From NCBI GenBank assembly GCA_018266615.1, contig JAFEAB010000096.1, positions 62,001-126,000 of the forward strand: a DNA stretch of 64,000 bases, read 5' to 3'. The position numbers were made by a program, and so were the translations under genes. The DNA comes from Bacteroidota bacterium (GTDB lineage Bacteria > Bacteroidota > Bacteroidia > Chitinophagales > Chitinophagaceae). Positions within the stretch are counted from its first letter, which is position 1. The number at the start of each line of letters is the position of its first letter. The notes beneath the pieces were generated by a model. That model worked only from the letters and a program-made list of their open reading frames with translations, had not been told where the DNA came from and did not search any database. Shown here piece after piece: positions 53,299 through 64,000 of this stretch.

Positions 53299-56200
53299 AT
53301 GAAAAAATTTCTACTGTTCTTTTTATTGCACTTGTGCATTGCAGTTACCTATGCCCAAAAAAATAATGAAGAAGCCTTCCGCCTCATTATCCAAAACCAG
53401 GATCAAATTGGTATTTCAGATGCCGATCTTGCTAACAGTTTGGTCAGTGATTATATTCCCGCTAAAGGGAACGGCCAGTCGATCGTTTACTTGCAGCAGG
53501 CATATGCACAAATCCCTGTGTACAACCAGTTGATGGTATTGGCATTCCGCGATGGAAAATTTTTATCCAAATCGGGAGGGCGCTTAAAAGGGTTTGAAAA
53601 CAAGGTAGCCCTACAGCCGCACAGTCCGGCAAAAACCGCTGCAGAAGCGGTTAAAATTGCCATGGCCGAAAAAAATATTTTTCCGGTGGGGTATCTCAGC
53701 TCTACCCCCGGAGCCAACGGGAAAACACTTTCTTTTGGTAAAGCGGGTGCCTGTTCGGAGGATATTACCGCCGAATTACTCTGGCTTCCTTATAACAAAA
53801 ACAAAGAAGTAAAACTTGCCTGGCAGGTATTTCTAACTCCCTTAAACAGTTCGGATTACTGGTTGATACGGGTAGATGCCATCTCAGGCCAGGTGCTAAA
53901 CGAAACCAACCTTACTGTATCCTGCAACTGGAGTAAAGACGCCCGGTATTCTGCGGGTATCCTTGACCGAAAGAATGCAGAATCCGGCGAAATAAAAAGT
54001 TTTTCTTTCACTAAATTATTTAAAGCCGACCTACCCCTGGCCGGGAGTCCTGAAATCGTGACCAATGCTTCCTACATTGTAGTACCCTTTCCTGCCGAAA
54101 GCCCCAAGCACCCCGGGGGGGCTCCTGCTTCGGTAAATAATCCCTGGACCCATGCCCCCGGTAATGCCACTTCATTGAAATGGCATAATAACGGATCGCT
54201 CGATTTTAATTTCACCCGGGGTAATAATGTATGGGCTGCCGAAGACAGGGCGGCAGCAAATAATTCGGCCGGGCAGGTGGCCACTTCAACCACCAATCCC
54301 GATCCGCTGACTTTTAATTTCACGCCCAATTTTGGTGTGGCGCCCACCCAACGTGCGCCGGTACCAAACCAACAGTTTAATATTACCAACCTTTTTTACT
54401 GGAATAACCTGCTGCACGATATTTCATACCAATATGGATTTGATGAAGCCTCCGGAAATTTCCAGGCCAACAACCAGGGAAGAGGCGGACTGGGAAATGA
54501 TTACGTAATTGCAGACGCCCAGGATGGTGCAGGAACCCAGAATGCAAATTTCTCCACCCCGGCTGACGGCGCCAAACCAAGAATGCAAATGTATTTATGG
54601 GATACAGCCGCTTCGGTGGTGGTTAACAGCCCTGCCGCCATTGCCGGAAATTATTCCGCTGTGGAAAGTGCATTTAGCTCTGCTAACCAATTGGCCGCAT
54701 TGGGGCCGGTAACCGCCGCTGTTGCCTGGTTTAATGATAATACCACCGGTCTTGATCATGAAGCCTGTGGCACATCTGCCAGCTCCTTAACCGGGAAAAT
54801 AGCCCTCCTCAACCGGGGCAATTGCAACTTTACCGTTAAAGTGAAAAACGCACAAATTGCAGGTGCCGTAGGCGTTATTGTAATTAACAATGTAGCAGGC
54901 GATCCTATAAGAATGGGGGGATCAGATAATACCATTACAATTCCTGCCGTGATGGTATCGCAGGATGATGGGCAAACCTTAAGCGCCGCCCTGGCCGGTG
55001 GGCTGAATGTAACCCTGGGTGCCGCCGTGATTGATGGCGATGCAGACAACGGAATCGTAACCCACGAATTCTCCCATGGGGTAAGCGGAAGGCTAACAGG
55101 TGGCCCTTCTCAATCGGGATGCCTGGGCAATGCCGAAAATATGGGCGAAGGATGGAGCGATTATTTTGCCCTGATGATGACCCAAAACTGGGCCTTCAGC
55201 ACCTTGGGGGATGGCTTTGGATCTCCCCGGGGGATGGGTACCTATGCCATTGGTCAATCTATTAACGGTAGTGGAATCCGCTCGCAAAAGTATTGCACCG
55301 ATATGATGGTGAACAATAAAGTGTATGCATCTTCCATCCCGGCAGAGAGCCACGACCGGGGAGAAATTTGGTGTGCCGTTTTATGGGATATGACCTGGAA
55401 TATCATTAACCAGGTTGGAAGCATTTCCATAAATCTTTTTGATGCCAATGCTACCGGTGGTAATGTTATTGCTTATAAACTGGTAATGGAAGGTTTAAAA
55501 TTACAGCCCTGCCAGCCCGGTTTTATTGATGGAAGAAACGCCATCATCCAGGCTGATATTAATTTATATGGAGGAGCCCACCTTTGCGCCATACGGGAAG
55601 CATTCCGCCGCAGGGGGATGGGACCTAATGCCTCGCAGGGATCATCCGACAATGTAAATGACCAGGTTCCGGATTTCAGCCCAGCTTTAAAAGTAGAACT
55701 AACACAAAGCGTAAACGAAGTTCAGGAAGGAAACCAGGTTACTTATACCAATACTGTTTCTACCTGCAATGCAGTAAACAACTATCTGCTTACCGACACC
55801 CTGCCTTCTAATGTAACTTATATTTCAGGCGGCAATTACAATGCCACTACGCGGGTGGTGAGTTTCCCGGTAACCTTAGCCGCCGGAGGAAGCCAGGCTT
55901 ATTCTTTTACCGTTTCAGTAAATGCCGGGGCTTATTACGACCCCACCGATATAATAAATGAACCCTTTTCAGGATCTGGTATTCCCGCAACTTTTACCAC
56001 CACCTCCACAACCCCGGCAACCTGGGTAATCAGCAATGCGCAAAGCGTAAGCCCTCCTTCTTCGGCATTCACGAAAGACACTTCTGTTGTTTCGGTGCAA
56101 ACCATGGCTACTACCAGCGCAATAACCCTGCCTGCAAACCAGTCGGCACTAACGTTTATGCATAGGTATAATACCGAATCGGGATACGATGGCGGGGTGA

Positions 56201-58674
56201 TAGAAATTAGCACCAATGATGGGACCACCTGGGCGGGTTTAAAAAATAAGATGATTTTAAATCCCTACCAGCTTTCAATTGATGCCGCATCGGGCACAGT
56301 GCTGGCAGGTAAAGAGGCGTTCACTGGAAATTCGGGAGGATTTATCAAAACTGCCATCAACCTTTCGGGTTATGCCGGGCAAAATATCCGGCTGAGGTGG
56401 CTATTCAGTTCGGATGATGGAACCGGTGGTACGGGTTGGTATGTAGATGATATAAACCTAAAGCACCAGGCCGTTGTCAATATGCGATCCAGCCTCTACC
56501 CTCCCTCAGGAGCAAGGGTAAGTTATAGCGATACCGTTACGCTGATCTTACCACCGGGGTGTACAGATGCCGCCATCGCAAACCAGCCGGCAAACCAAAC
56601 GGTATGTGCCGGTTCCGATGCCAGTTTTTCAGTAACCTCCACTGGCTCATCGGTACAATATCAATGGCAGGTTAGTACCGATGGTGGTGCAAGTTTTAAT
56701 AATATTAATGGGGCAACCTCTGCCACACTTACACTTACCGGTGTAACGGGAGCCATGAACAACAACCGGTATCGGGTGATCGCATCCAATACCTGCCCTT
56801 CTTCCACCACCTCTTCGAGTGCCCTGCTTAATGTAACACTGCCTGCTCAGATTACAGGACAGCCTCAAAATATCACCATTTGTGAAGGCCTAAATGCCAG
56901 TTTTTCAGTAAATGCCACAGGCGCATCCAATACGTATCAATGGCAGGTTAGTACCGATGGTGGTACCACTTTTAGCAACATTACTGGCGCTACATCAGCT
57001 ATTCTTACCATTACTCCGGTTACCGCCTCCATGAACAATAACCAATACCGGGTGGCGATAGGCAGTTGCAGCCCTGTTCCTCTCAATTCATCTGCTGCTA
57101 CGCTTACGGTAAACACAGCGGCCAGCATCACAACGCAGCCAGCCAACGTAGCAGCATGTACCGGGAATAACACAAATATTACCGTGGTGGCTTCGGGTAC
57201 GGGTGTTAGTTACCAATGGCAGATAAGCACCAATGGAGGGGCCAGCTTCACGGATATACCAGGGGCCACAACGGCAACCCTTGCGCTTACATCCGTAACA
57301 GGTGGCATGAATGGAAACCAATACCATGTTGTGGTAACCGGAACGGCCTGTGTTTCTTCCGTAACATCGAACAATGTTACTCTTTCAGTTACTACTGCTG
57401 CGAATATCAGCTCACAACCAGTAAATCAAACCGTTTGCGCCGGATCTGCTGTAAGTTTTGTGGCAAGCGCTACCGGAGTGAGTTACCAGTGGCAGGTTAG
57501 CACGGATGGAGGAACTACCTATACGAACATTGCAGGTGCCACCACCACCACCCTTTCTCTTCCTTCCGTATCGGCCTCTCTGAACAATAACCTGTACCGC
57601 CTGGCGGTTACCAGTTGCGGCCCGGATCCTATTTATACGAATGCTGCCTCATTAACGGTAAACAGTCCGGCCAGCATTACCACCCAACCTTCGGCCACTG
57701 CAAAATGTGTGGGTGATAATATCACCCTTTCTGTGACAGCTTCGGGTACGGGTATCAGTTATCAGTGGCAAATCAGTACAGATGGAGGTACCAGTTTTGC
57801 AAATGTACCAGGCGCTTCCGGCGCTTCGCTTGTACTTAACAATTTAACCCTTTCCCAAAATGGAAATATGTATCAGGTGGTAGTATCTGCGGCATCGCCA
57901 TGTACAGCCACAACCTCGGCCAGTACAACGCTGGTGGTTAATGCAATTCCGGAAGTAGGCATAACGGTGCAACCGGCGGATATCGTTTGTGCAGGAACCA
58001 ATATATTGCTATCAGGCACTGGCGCTTCAACCTACACCTGGAACAATGGGATACAGAATAATACTTCTTTCCCAATCAGCCAGACCACTACCTATACCGT
58101 TACCGGAACCTCGGCTGCAGGCTGTTCTTCCACTGCCTCCCATACCATTACGGTAAACCCATTGCCGGTGGTAACCCTCACTTCAAGTCCATACCAGAAT
58201 TTGATTTCAGGCCTTAGCACCACCCTTACCGCAGTGGCGGATCACCCGGGCAGTGTTTTCAGTTGGACCAAAAACGGATCCGTACTTCCTGGGCAAACGA
58301 CCCATACCATTACTGTGGATGAAAGCGGACTGGGAACCTATGTTGCTTCTTTTACGGATGCCAACGGGTGTACTGGTTTTTCAAATCAATTGGCAATTGG
58401 CGACTCGGTGGTTAGTATCTCATTTATTTATCCCAATCCCAACCAGGGGCAATTCCTCATTACGCCTCCCAAAAACGGGACTGGCAACCATCGCTTCCAG
58501 GTTGTAATGTATAATGCGGCAGGGGCAAAAGTTGTGGCCAAAGAGGTGGTGGTGAATATGAGTAATCCAAAAATAGAAATGCATGTACCGCACTTAAGCC
58601 ATGGAGTTTATATGGTTACGCTTCGGGATGATAAAGGAAAAGTTGTAGCCAAAGGAAAGGTTACCATACTATAA
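53299..58674 (+). CDS. Secreted M36-type (fungalysin-like) metalloprotease with Ig-like repeats and T9SS sorting-type domain
   Basis: This 1791-residue exported protein has a signal peptide (about 1-19), an FTP-type propeptide (about 25-210) and an M36-like catalytic domain with HEFSH (His589, Glu590, His593) and NMGEGWSDYF near 615. A PA domain (about 480-560) is inserted in it. After residue 800 come a DUF11-like stretch, a MAM/jelly-roll-like domain, five Ig-like repeats of about 92 residues (1090-1550, each with YQWQVSTDGG or similar), two further Ig/PKD-like domains and a sorting-type C-terminus (YPNPNQGQF...VYMVTLRDDKGKVVAKG). It probably digests extracellular protein. The gene lies between atpA and atpH on the opposite strand. 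Confidence 0.92.
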   Translation: MKKFLLFFLLHLCIAVTYAQKNNEEAFRLIIQNQDQIGISDADLANSLVSDYIPAKGNGQSIVYLQQAYAQIPVYNQLMVLAFRDGKFLSKSGGRLKGFENKVALQPHSPAKTAAEAVKIAMAEKNIFPVGYLSSTPGANGKTLSFGKAGACSEDITAELLWLPYNKNKEVKLAWQVFLTPLNSSDYWLIRVDAISGQVLNETNLTVSCNWSKDARYSAGILDRKNAESGEIKSFSFTKLFKADLPLAGSPEIVTNASYIVVPFPAESPKHPGGAPASVNNPWTHAPGNATSLKWHNNGSLDFNFTRGNNVWAAEDRAAANNSAGQVATSTTNPDPLTFNFTPNFGVAPTQRAPVPNQQFNITNLFYWNNLLHDISYQYGFDEASGNFQANNQGRGGLGNDYVIADAQDGAGTQNANFSTPADGAKPRMQMYLWDTAASVVVNSPAAIAGNYSAVESAFSSANQLAALGPVTAAVAWFNDNTTGLDHEACGTSASSLTGKIALLNRGNCNFTVKVKNAQIAGAVGVIVINNVAGDPIRMGGSDNTITIPAVMVSQDDGQTLSAALAGGLNVTLGAAVIDGDADNGIVTHEFSHGVSGRLTGGPSQSGCLGNAENMGEGWSDYFALMMTQNWAFSTLGDGFGSPRGMGTYAIGQSINGSGIRSQKYCTDMMVNNKVYASSIPAESHDRGEIWCAVLWDMTWNIINQVGSISINLFDANATGGNVIAYKLVMEGLKLQPCQPGFIDGRNAIIQADINLYGGAHLCAIREAFRRRGMGPNASQGSSDNVNDQVPDFSPALKVELTQSVNEVQEGNQVTYTNTVSTCNAVNNYLLTDTLPSNVTYISGGNYNATTRVVSFPVTLAAGGSQAYSFTVSVNAGAYYDPTDIINEPFSGSGIPATFTTTSTTPATWVISNAQSVSPPSSAFTKDTSVVSVQTMATTSAITLPANQSALTFMHRYNTESGYDGGVIEISTNDGTTWAGLKNKMILNPYQLSIDAASGTVLAGKEAFTGNSGGFIKTAINLSGYAGQNIRLRWLFSSDDGTGGTGWYVDDINLKHQAVVNMRSSLYPPSGARVSYSDTVTLILPPGCTDAAIANQPANQTVCAGSDASFSVTSTGSSVQYQWQVSTDGGASFNNINGATSATLTLTGVTGAMNNNRYRVIASNTCPSSTTSSSALLNVTLPAQITGQPQNITICEGLNASFSVNATGASNTYQWQVSTDGGTTFSNITGATSAILTITPVTASMNNNQYRVAIGSCSPVPLNSSAATLTVNTAASITTQPANVAACTGNNTNITVVASGTGVSYQWQISTNGGASFTDIPGATTATLALTSVTGGMNGNQYHVVVTGTACVSSVTSNNVTLSVTTAANISSQPVNQTVCAGSAVSFVASATGVSYQWQVSTDGGTTYTNIAGATTTTLSLPSVSASLNNNLYRLAVTSCGPDPIYTNAASLTVNSPASITTQPSATAKCVGDNITLSVTASGTGISYQWQISTDGGTSFANVPGASGASLVLNNLTLSQNGNMYQVVVSAASPCTATTSASTTLVVNAIPEVGITVQPADIVCAGTNILLSGTGASTYTWNNGIQNNTSFPISQTTTYTVTGTSAAGCSSTASHTITVNPLPVVTLTSSPYQNLISGLSTTLTAVADHPGSVFSWTKNGSVLPGQTTHTITVDESGLGTYVASFTDANGCTGFSNQLAIGDSVVSISFIYPNPNQGQFLITPPKNGTGNHRFQVVMYNAAGAKVVAKEVVVNMSNPKIEMHVPHLSHGVYMVTLRDDKGKVVAKGKVTIL

Positions 58675-58695
58675 AATACTTCCGCAACATTTTTT

Positions 58696-58722
58696 AAGGC
58701 AGCTCGTATGGGCTGCCTTTTT
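58696..58722 (+). terminator. Rho-independent terminator after the M36 protease
   Basis: AAGGCAGC pairs with GCTGCCTT around TCGTATGG and is followed by TTTTT, about 22 bp after the stop codon. Confidence 0.88.
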
Positions 58723-58888
58723 AAATTTTTCAAAAAAAGGAAATTAGAAAAGTATGCTCCGGGAAATATTTTATCAAAATACAATTCTTCAATCCTAAAA
58801 ACATGGGAAACAGGGAAAGGCGGAAATAAAGGGGCAACAGCTCGGGGAATCCAATCCATCATCATAAAAGAGAATCTATATCAGCATA

Positions 58889-58914
58889 AAAAACCCTCCA
58901 ACAGGAGGGAAAAA
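58889..58914. terminator. Bidirectional terminator after atpH
   Basis: CCCTCC and GGAGGG form a stem around AACA, with A-runs on the left and right on the plus strand. On the minus strand the T-run follows the stem, about 25 bp beyond the atpH stop codon. Confidence 0.8.
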
Positions 58915-58937
58915 ATTAGGATTGAAACCGGGGAAGT

Positions 58938-59501
58938 TTACCTGATCTGGTGAATATAGATATTGCTCAGGAATTGCTTACGGACATCATAGAGATCACG
59001 TTGGATGCTGGCATCAACCAGTTTCCCTTCTACTTCCAACTTAAAACCTCCCAAAATATCTTCATCGATCAGTGTTTCCAACTCAATTTCAGTAACCTTC
59101 AATTGCTGTTTTACTTTGCTTACCAGGATTTGTTCTGCCTCTTTACTGATAGAAACAGCCGTAGTAAGTTTTACATGAAGAATATTCTTCAACTTATTGT
59201 ACTGCTCAATAAAGGCTATCAGGATTTCCGGAAGATTGCTCTCGCGGTTCTTCCTTACCAGGAGTTGAATAAATAATTCGGCAAGCTGACCTACCCTTCC
59301 GTTAATTATGGAATTGATGATTTGTTGTTTCTTATCGGAGTTGATTACCGGGCTGCGAAGTATATTGCCAAAATCGGGATTTGCTGTAATGATCGATTTA
59401 AGCAATCGTACATCGCCGTATGTTTCCTCCAATTTGTTCTGTTCAATGGACAGGTCGAGAAGACTTTTTGCGTACCTGCCTGCCAGTCGTGGATTATGCA
59501 T
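58938..59501 (-). CDS. atpH: F1Fo ATP synthase subunit delta
   Basis: This 187-residue stalk subunit joins F1 to the b subunits. The N-terminal MHNPRLAGRYAKSLLDLSIEQNKLEE and C-terminal ILGGFKLEVEGKLVDASIQRDLYDVRKQFL match the family. It is the last gene of the visible atpB-E-F-H block, with a terminator behind it. In most Bacteroidota atpA comes next; here it does not. Confidence 0.93.
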   Translation of the reverse strand: MHNPRLAGRYAKSLLDLSIEQNKLEETYGDVRLLKSIITANPDFGNILRSPVINSDKKQQIINSIINGRVGQLAELFIQLLVRKNRESNLPEILIAFIEQYNKLKNILHVKLTTAVSISKEAEQILVSKVKQQLKVTEIELETLIDEDILGGFKLEVEGKLVDASIQRDLYDVRKQFLSNIYIHQIR

Positions 59502-59533
59502 AATTCAGATCTGAGTTTTGTTGCCCGGGCAGG

Positions 59534-60028
59534 TTAATTAAAATTAATATCCCCGGCCAGTTCCCGGATATAATTTTCCTGGTCGGCCTTATTTGCCAAC
59601 TCCTTCCGTAATACTTTTTCGGAGATTTCAACCACCATTTTACCTACTTCATTTTTAATATCGGTAAGGGCTGCCATCTTTTGGTTATGGATTGAATTGT
59701 GGGCATCTGAAATAATGCGGGAAGCCTGAACTTTTGCTTCATCCTTCGCATCATTGATCATCTTATCCCTGATTTCTTTCGCTTCCTTTAACATCGCCGA
59801 CCGTTCTTCCCGGGCAGAGGCAAGGAGAGCCTCATTGTCATTTTTCAATTGGGCCATTTCCGCCTTCACTTTCTCCGCAGTGGCAATCGATTCTGCGATG
59901 TTGGTTTCGCGATCGTTAAGACCTTTCAGAATAGGGCCCCAGGCAAATTTTTTCAGGATAAAAAGAACAACCAGGAATGCGAGGAGCGTCCAAACAATTA
60001 AACCCAGTTGTGGTAATAACAGATCCAT
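59534..60028 (-). CDS. atpF: F1Fo ATP synthase subunit b
   Basis: This 164-residue stalk subunit has one N-terminal transmembrane helix (about 5-25, LGLIVWTLLAFLVVLFIL) followed by a long charged coiled coil. Position between atpE and atpH and the length confirm the call. It holds F1 to subunit a. Confidence 0.94.
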   Translation of the reverse strand: MDLLLPQLGLIVWTLLAFLVVLFILKKFAWGPILKGLNDRETNIAESIATAEKVKAEMAQLKNDNEALLASAREERSAMLKEAKEIRDKMINDAKDEAKVQASRIISDAHNSIHNQKMAALTDIKNEVGKMVVEISEKVLRKELANKADQENYIRELAGDINFN

Positions 60029-60113
60029 AAAATTTGATATTAAAGAAGTTTAATTTAAAAATATTACTGCATCCGCCGCCCTTTGCATTGGATGCAGTAA
60101 AGCGATTGTGCAA

Positions 60114-61500
<1,387 letters not shown>

Positions 61501-61521
61501 ATCACTCCTCAAAATTTGCCG

Positions 61522-61529
61522 CAAAGATA
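61522..61529 (-). promoter_or_regulatory. Candidate -7 promoter box for the atpB-E-F-H block
   Basis: The minus strand reads TATCTTTG, a full match, 21 bp before the atpB start. The -33 element is weak. Confidence 0.55.
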
Positions 61530-61563
61530 AGGGGTGATCGCTGATTTGGAAAATTTGAAAAGA

Positions 61564-63375
61564 TTATCCTGCCGAACTGTTCTCAAAGCCGAATTGCATC
61601 TTATACAACTGGGCATATTGGCCCCCCTTTTCCAATAGTTCTTCGTGGGTGCCCTGTTCCATTATTTCGCCCTTATCGAGTACCAATATCTGGCTGGCTT
61701 TTCGGATAGTACTCAAGCGGTGTGCAATTATGATGGAGGTGCGGCCGGCAATAAGTTTATCAATTGCCTGTTGTATCAATTGCTCGCTTTCCGAGTCGAT
61801 AGAAGAAGTGGCTTCATCCAGTATTAAAATTGCCGGATCGTACAATAAGGCTCTTACAAAGGAAAGTAACTGACGCTGCCCCATAGAGAGGGTGGCGCCT
61901 CTTTCCATCACATTAAAATTGTATCCGCCGGGGAGCCTCATTATAAAATCGTGAATTCCGATGAGGCGGGCTGCATTTTCAACCTGTTCTTTGGTAATCA
62001 ATGGATTGCGAAGTGTAACATTATCCAGAACCGAACCACTGAATAGGTAAACATCCTGTAAAACCACCCCAATTTTTGACCGAAGGAACCCAAGTTTATA
62101 ATTATTTATGTCTTCTCCGTCAATTTTGATTTGGCCTTGTTGCACCTGGTACATCCTGTTAATTAAACTGATAATGGATGTTTTTCCACTTCCGGTATGG
62201 CCCACCAGGGCTAGTGTTTCGCCGGGTTTAAGATGAAAGCTGATATTTTTTAATACCGGCAGGGCCGGATTGTAGCCGAACCAAACCTGGTTAAAACTTA
62301 CTTCGCCCCGGAGGTTCGTTGGCTGGTAATTCCCTGTATCCGGAGTCACATCCGGATTATCTAATACCGCAAACACTCTTTCACTGGCAATCATCCCCAT
62401 TTGCAACACATTAAATTTATCTGCAATTACCCTGAGCGGCCTGAATAATAAGTTTATGCACAAAATAAAGGCTGTAATAATACCTCCTGCCCTGGATGCC
62501 ACTTCGGGGCTAACACCCAACGATTCTTTAGCAGCCCACCAAACCAACAACCCAATCGAAAAAGCAGAAACCAATTCTACCACAGGAAAGAAAACAGAAT
62601 AGGCAAAAATTGCCCGGATATTAGCATTCCGGTGTTGCTTATTGATATCCCTAAATTTTTGGCCCTCCCTTTCTTCTGCAGCAAAAGCCTGAACCAGGAA
62701 CATCCCGGTAATGTGTTCCTGCACAAAGGCGTTCAGGGCGGCCACGGCATTTCGTACTTTTATAAATGACTTGTTCACACTTTCTTTAAACAGGTAGGTA
62801 GCAATAATCAAAATGGGAAATGGCGAAAGGCAGATGAGGGTGAGTTTTACGTCTACCCAAAACATATAACTCAGAATAGAAATAATCGAAAGGAGGTCGG
62901 CAATAATGGGAATCAACCCATTACTGAAAATATCGTTAACCGATTCAATATCATTTATCGTACGGGTGGTGAGGGTACCAATAGGGGTTTTATCAAACTG
63001 AGAAAGGTTCAGACCCAAAATTTTATTGTAGGTAGATACGCGCATATCCCGAACCACATTTTGTCCCAGAGAAGCCGTGATAAAACTGAAAAAAAAACGG
63101 GCCGTAGTTTCTACCAGGAGAAGGAAAATCTGGAAAATGGTTATTTCCAATAAAAATGCACCGGGATCCGAAAAGAAATAACCGGTAGTTGATTTATTTA
63201 GTCCTACGTTGATGGATACCTGAATTAAAAACGGCCTTACAGGAGAAAGCAGGGCAAGAAATACCGCCAAAAACAGAGATAAAAAAAACTGGCTCCTGTA
63301 AGGTGCGGCAAACCGGAAAACTCTTTTCAGCAGCGCCAGATCAAAAACCCTTTTTGCCTTCCGGGGTGAACTCAT
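61564..63375 (-). CDS. ABC exporter, fused membrane and ATPase domains
   Basis: This 603-residue half-transporter has six hydrophobic segments (about 25-320) and an ATPase domain: Walker A VGHTGSGKTSIIS (near 390), Q-loop VLQDVYLFSG, a signature LSMGQRQLLSFVRALL (Met in place of the first Gly of LSGGQ) and Walker B ILILDEATSSIDS. It resembles MdlB/LmrA-type lipid or drug exporters. Substrate unknown. A TAACTTTG box on the minus strand (63380-63387) ends 4 bp before its start codon. Confidence 0.92.
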   Translation of the reverse strand: MSSPRKAKRVFDLALLKRVFRFAAPYRSQFFLSLFLAVFLALLSPVRPFLIQVSINVGLNKSTTGYFFSDPGAFLLEITIFQIFLLLVETTARFFFSFITASLGQNVVRDMRVSTYNKILGLNLSQFDKTPIGTLTTRTINDIESVNDIFSNGLIPIIADLLSIISILSYMFWVDVKLTLICLSPFPILIIATYLFKESVNKSFIKVRNAVAALNAFVQEHITGMFLVQAFAAEEREGQKFRDINKQHRNANIRAIFAYSVFFPVVELVSAFSIGLLVWWAAKESLGVSPEVASRAGGIITAFILCINLLFRPLRVIADKFNVLQMGMIASERVFAVLDNPDVTPDTGNYQPTNLRGEVSFNQVWFGYNPALPVLKNISFHLKPGETLALVGHTGSGKTSIISLINRMYQVQQGQIKIDGEDINNYKLGFLRSKIGVVLQDVYLFSGSVLDNVTLRNPLITKEQVENAARLIGIHDFIMRLPGGYNFNVMERGATLSMGQRQLLSFVRALLYDPAILILDEATSSIDSESEQLIQQAIDKLIAGRTSIIIAHRLSTIRKASQILVLDKGEIMEQGTHEELLEKGGQYAQLYKMQFGFENSSAG

Positions 63376-63391
63376 ACCGCAAAGTTATGGC

Positions 63392-64000
63392 TTACTCCCC
63401 TTCGGTCTTTTTATTGTATGCTTTAATAAAAATAGCACCGAGGTTTTTATATGGTGGAATATAATCTTCCCAACTTTCCCGGATGGCGCGGCTGGGGTCG
63501 TTAGAAAATAATTTCCCCAGGGATGCCCACATGTTTTTCCAAATAATGGGCTGCCCCGATTCGATGGTTTGGTTCAGGTAATTCAGAATGGGGCGGTTAA
63601 TTTCTCCGGCCCCAATTTCTTTGGTAGAAATGATGTGTGCATCCGGATTATTTTCAATGATGTCATTCAGGTTTTTGTATCCTCCACAGGAACCAAGCAC
63701 TACTATTTTTGCATCGCCGGGCATGCGTTTAATGGTACGGGGAAGCCAATAGCTATGGCCCCGGTGAACCACTATGGATGGATGGAGGTTATTCTCTTCC
63801 AGGTATCGGTTTAGATGAATTTGAGCGCTGTCATCGAGGTTGGCATCATTATCGAGCGGGCGGTTGGCAAAAATCCAAACATTCCCTTTCAGGGAATTGA
63901 TTTCGTACCATTCTTTCTTTGGGGTGATCTTCCATTCTTTGGGAGAAAAGGAAGCGATAAAAGCGGGGAAAAATGTTTTCCCATCTTCATCGCCATACCA
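63392..64000 (-). CDS. C-terminal part of an unknown protein with possible His/Cys catalytic motifs (partial)
   Basis: The frame is open from the window edge at 64000 to the stop codon at 63392 and gives 202 residues; the start is outside the window. I do not recognise a family. Two adjacent features stand out: a hydrophobic strand ending SIVVHRGHSYWL and, about 25 residues later, KIVVLGSCGGYKN. A strand ending in His-Gly or His-x-x-His and one ending in Ser-Cys-Gly are the pattern of clan CD (caspase-like) peptidases, so a Cys peptidase is conceivable. It ends with a basic KAYNKKTEGE tail, 16 bp before the ABC exporter. Confidence 0.6.
   Translation of the reverse strand, partial: WYGDEDGKTFFPAFIASFSPKEWKITPKKEWYEINSLKGNVWIFANRPLDNDANLDDSAQIHLNRYLEENNLHPSIVVHRGHSYWLPRTIKRMPGDAKIVVLGSCGGYKNLNDIIENNPDAHIISTKEIGAGEINRPILNYLNQTIESGQPIIWKNMWASLGKLFSNDPSRAIRESWEDYIPPYKNLGAIFIKAYNKKTEGE

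Noticed and set aside
58708-58953. 81-codon plus-strand frame between the M36 protease and atpH
   Set aside because: It spans one terminator and a second hairpin and has no family features.

Overview
The window looks like a chromosome segment from a Bacteroidota bacterium, most likely Chitinophagaceae or a close relative. Evidence for the phylum: two large secreted metalloproteases with C-terminal type IX secretion (T9SS) sorting-type domains, a PorT-like T9SS outer-membrane protein directly behind ubiE, a CarboxypepD-reg/TonB-dependent receptor, an AtpB with an exported N-terminal extension, a dihydroorotase with the Bacteroidota DDQVHFREPG motif, and many TAnnTTTG-type -7 promoter boxes with little Shine-Dalgarno. 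Base composition is moderate (roughly 40-45% GC by eye). No rRNA, tRNA, phage, insertion-sequence transposase or CRISPR array is visible. The family-level placement is inference.

Layout. 1-6.4 kb: the end of a probable dnaX, a two-lipoyl-domain E2 of a 2-oxoacid dehydrogenase, a GbsR/MarR-type regulator, an array of short repeats with a conserved 160-bp flank, a DCC-family protein, a CoA-binding protein, and a small secreted protein followed by a secreted metzincin protease. 6.8-19 kb: YkuK-like protein, EngB GTPase divergent from ubiE-porT, an outer-membrane Wzi/RemB-like barrel, dihydroorotase, a short MutS-like ATPase, an APC permease with a soluble tail and a secreted M16 peptidase. 19-19.6 kb: a second, inverted copy of the 160-bp flank with a longer repeat array. 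19.7-32.6 kb: YifB, ABC exporter, DUF983, TonB receptor with a small HCDC protein, thiolase, PyrD, TerC, RsmE, DnaB. 33-41.6 kb: PheT, a coiled-coil protein, ZapA, a 1029-residue beta-propeller/LamG protein, RNase Y, L19. 41.7-51.2 kb: TatA, GatA, lytic transglycosylase, PabB, an acidic low-complexity protein, PurA, ClpX, two ClpP paralogues and a membrane zinc peptidase. 51.4-64 kb: AtpA, a 1791-residue M36-type protease, then AtpH-F-E-B, an ABC exporter and the C-terminal part of an unknown protein with possible His/Cys catalytic motifs.

How the genes relate. Most are housekeeping genes in short operons: ubiE-porT and gatA-transglycosylase overlap, pheT-coiled coil-zapA are tightly spaced, and purA-acidic protein-pabB run together. 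The F1Fo genes atpB-E-F-H form one minus-strand block. AtpA lies on the same strand 6 kb away and has its own consensus-like promoter, with the M36 protease gene on the opposite strand between. ClpX and two ClpPs with intact Ser/His motifs form a proteolysis cluster. The two T9SS-type cargo proteins fit with PorT in the same window.

Most unusual signal. The composite repeat (160-bp conserved head plus an array of 25-bp or 25+17-bp units, internally built on CACGAATG) occurs twice in inverted orientation about 16 kb apart. Neither copy encodes a plausible protein: although one strand is free of stops, the 25-bp period rotates the reading frame. Other items worth a look are the structured GC-rich element beside copy 1, three consecutive hairpins before the small secreted-protein gene, a pair of DnaA-box-like 9-mers between dnaB and pheT, the split ATP synthase cluster, and the beta-propeller gene between zapA and rny.
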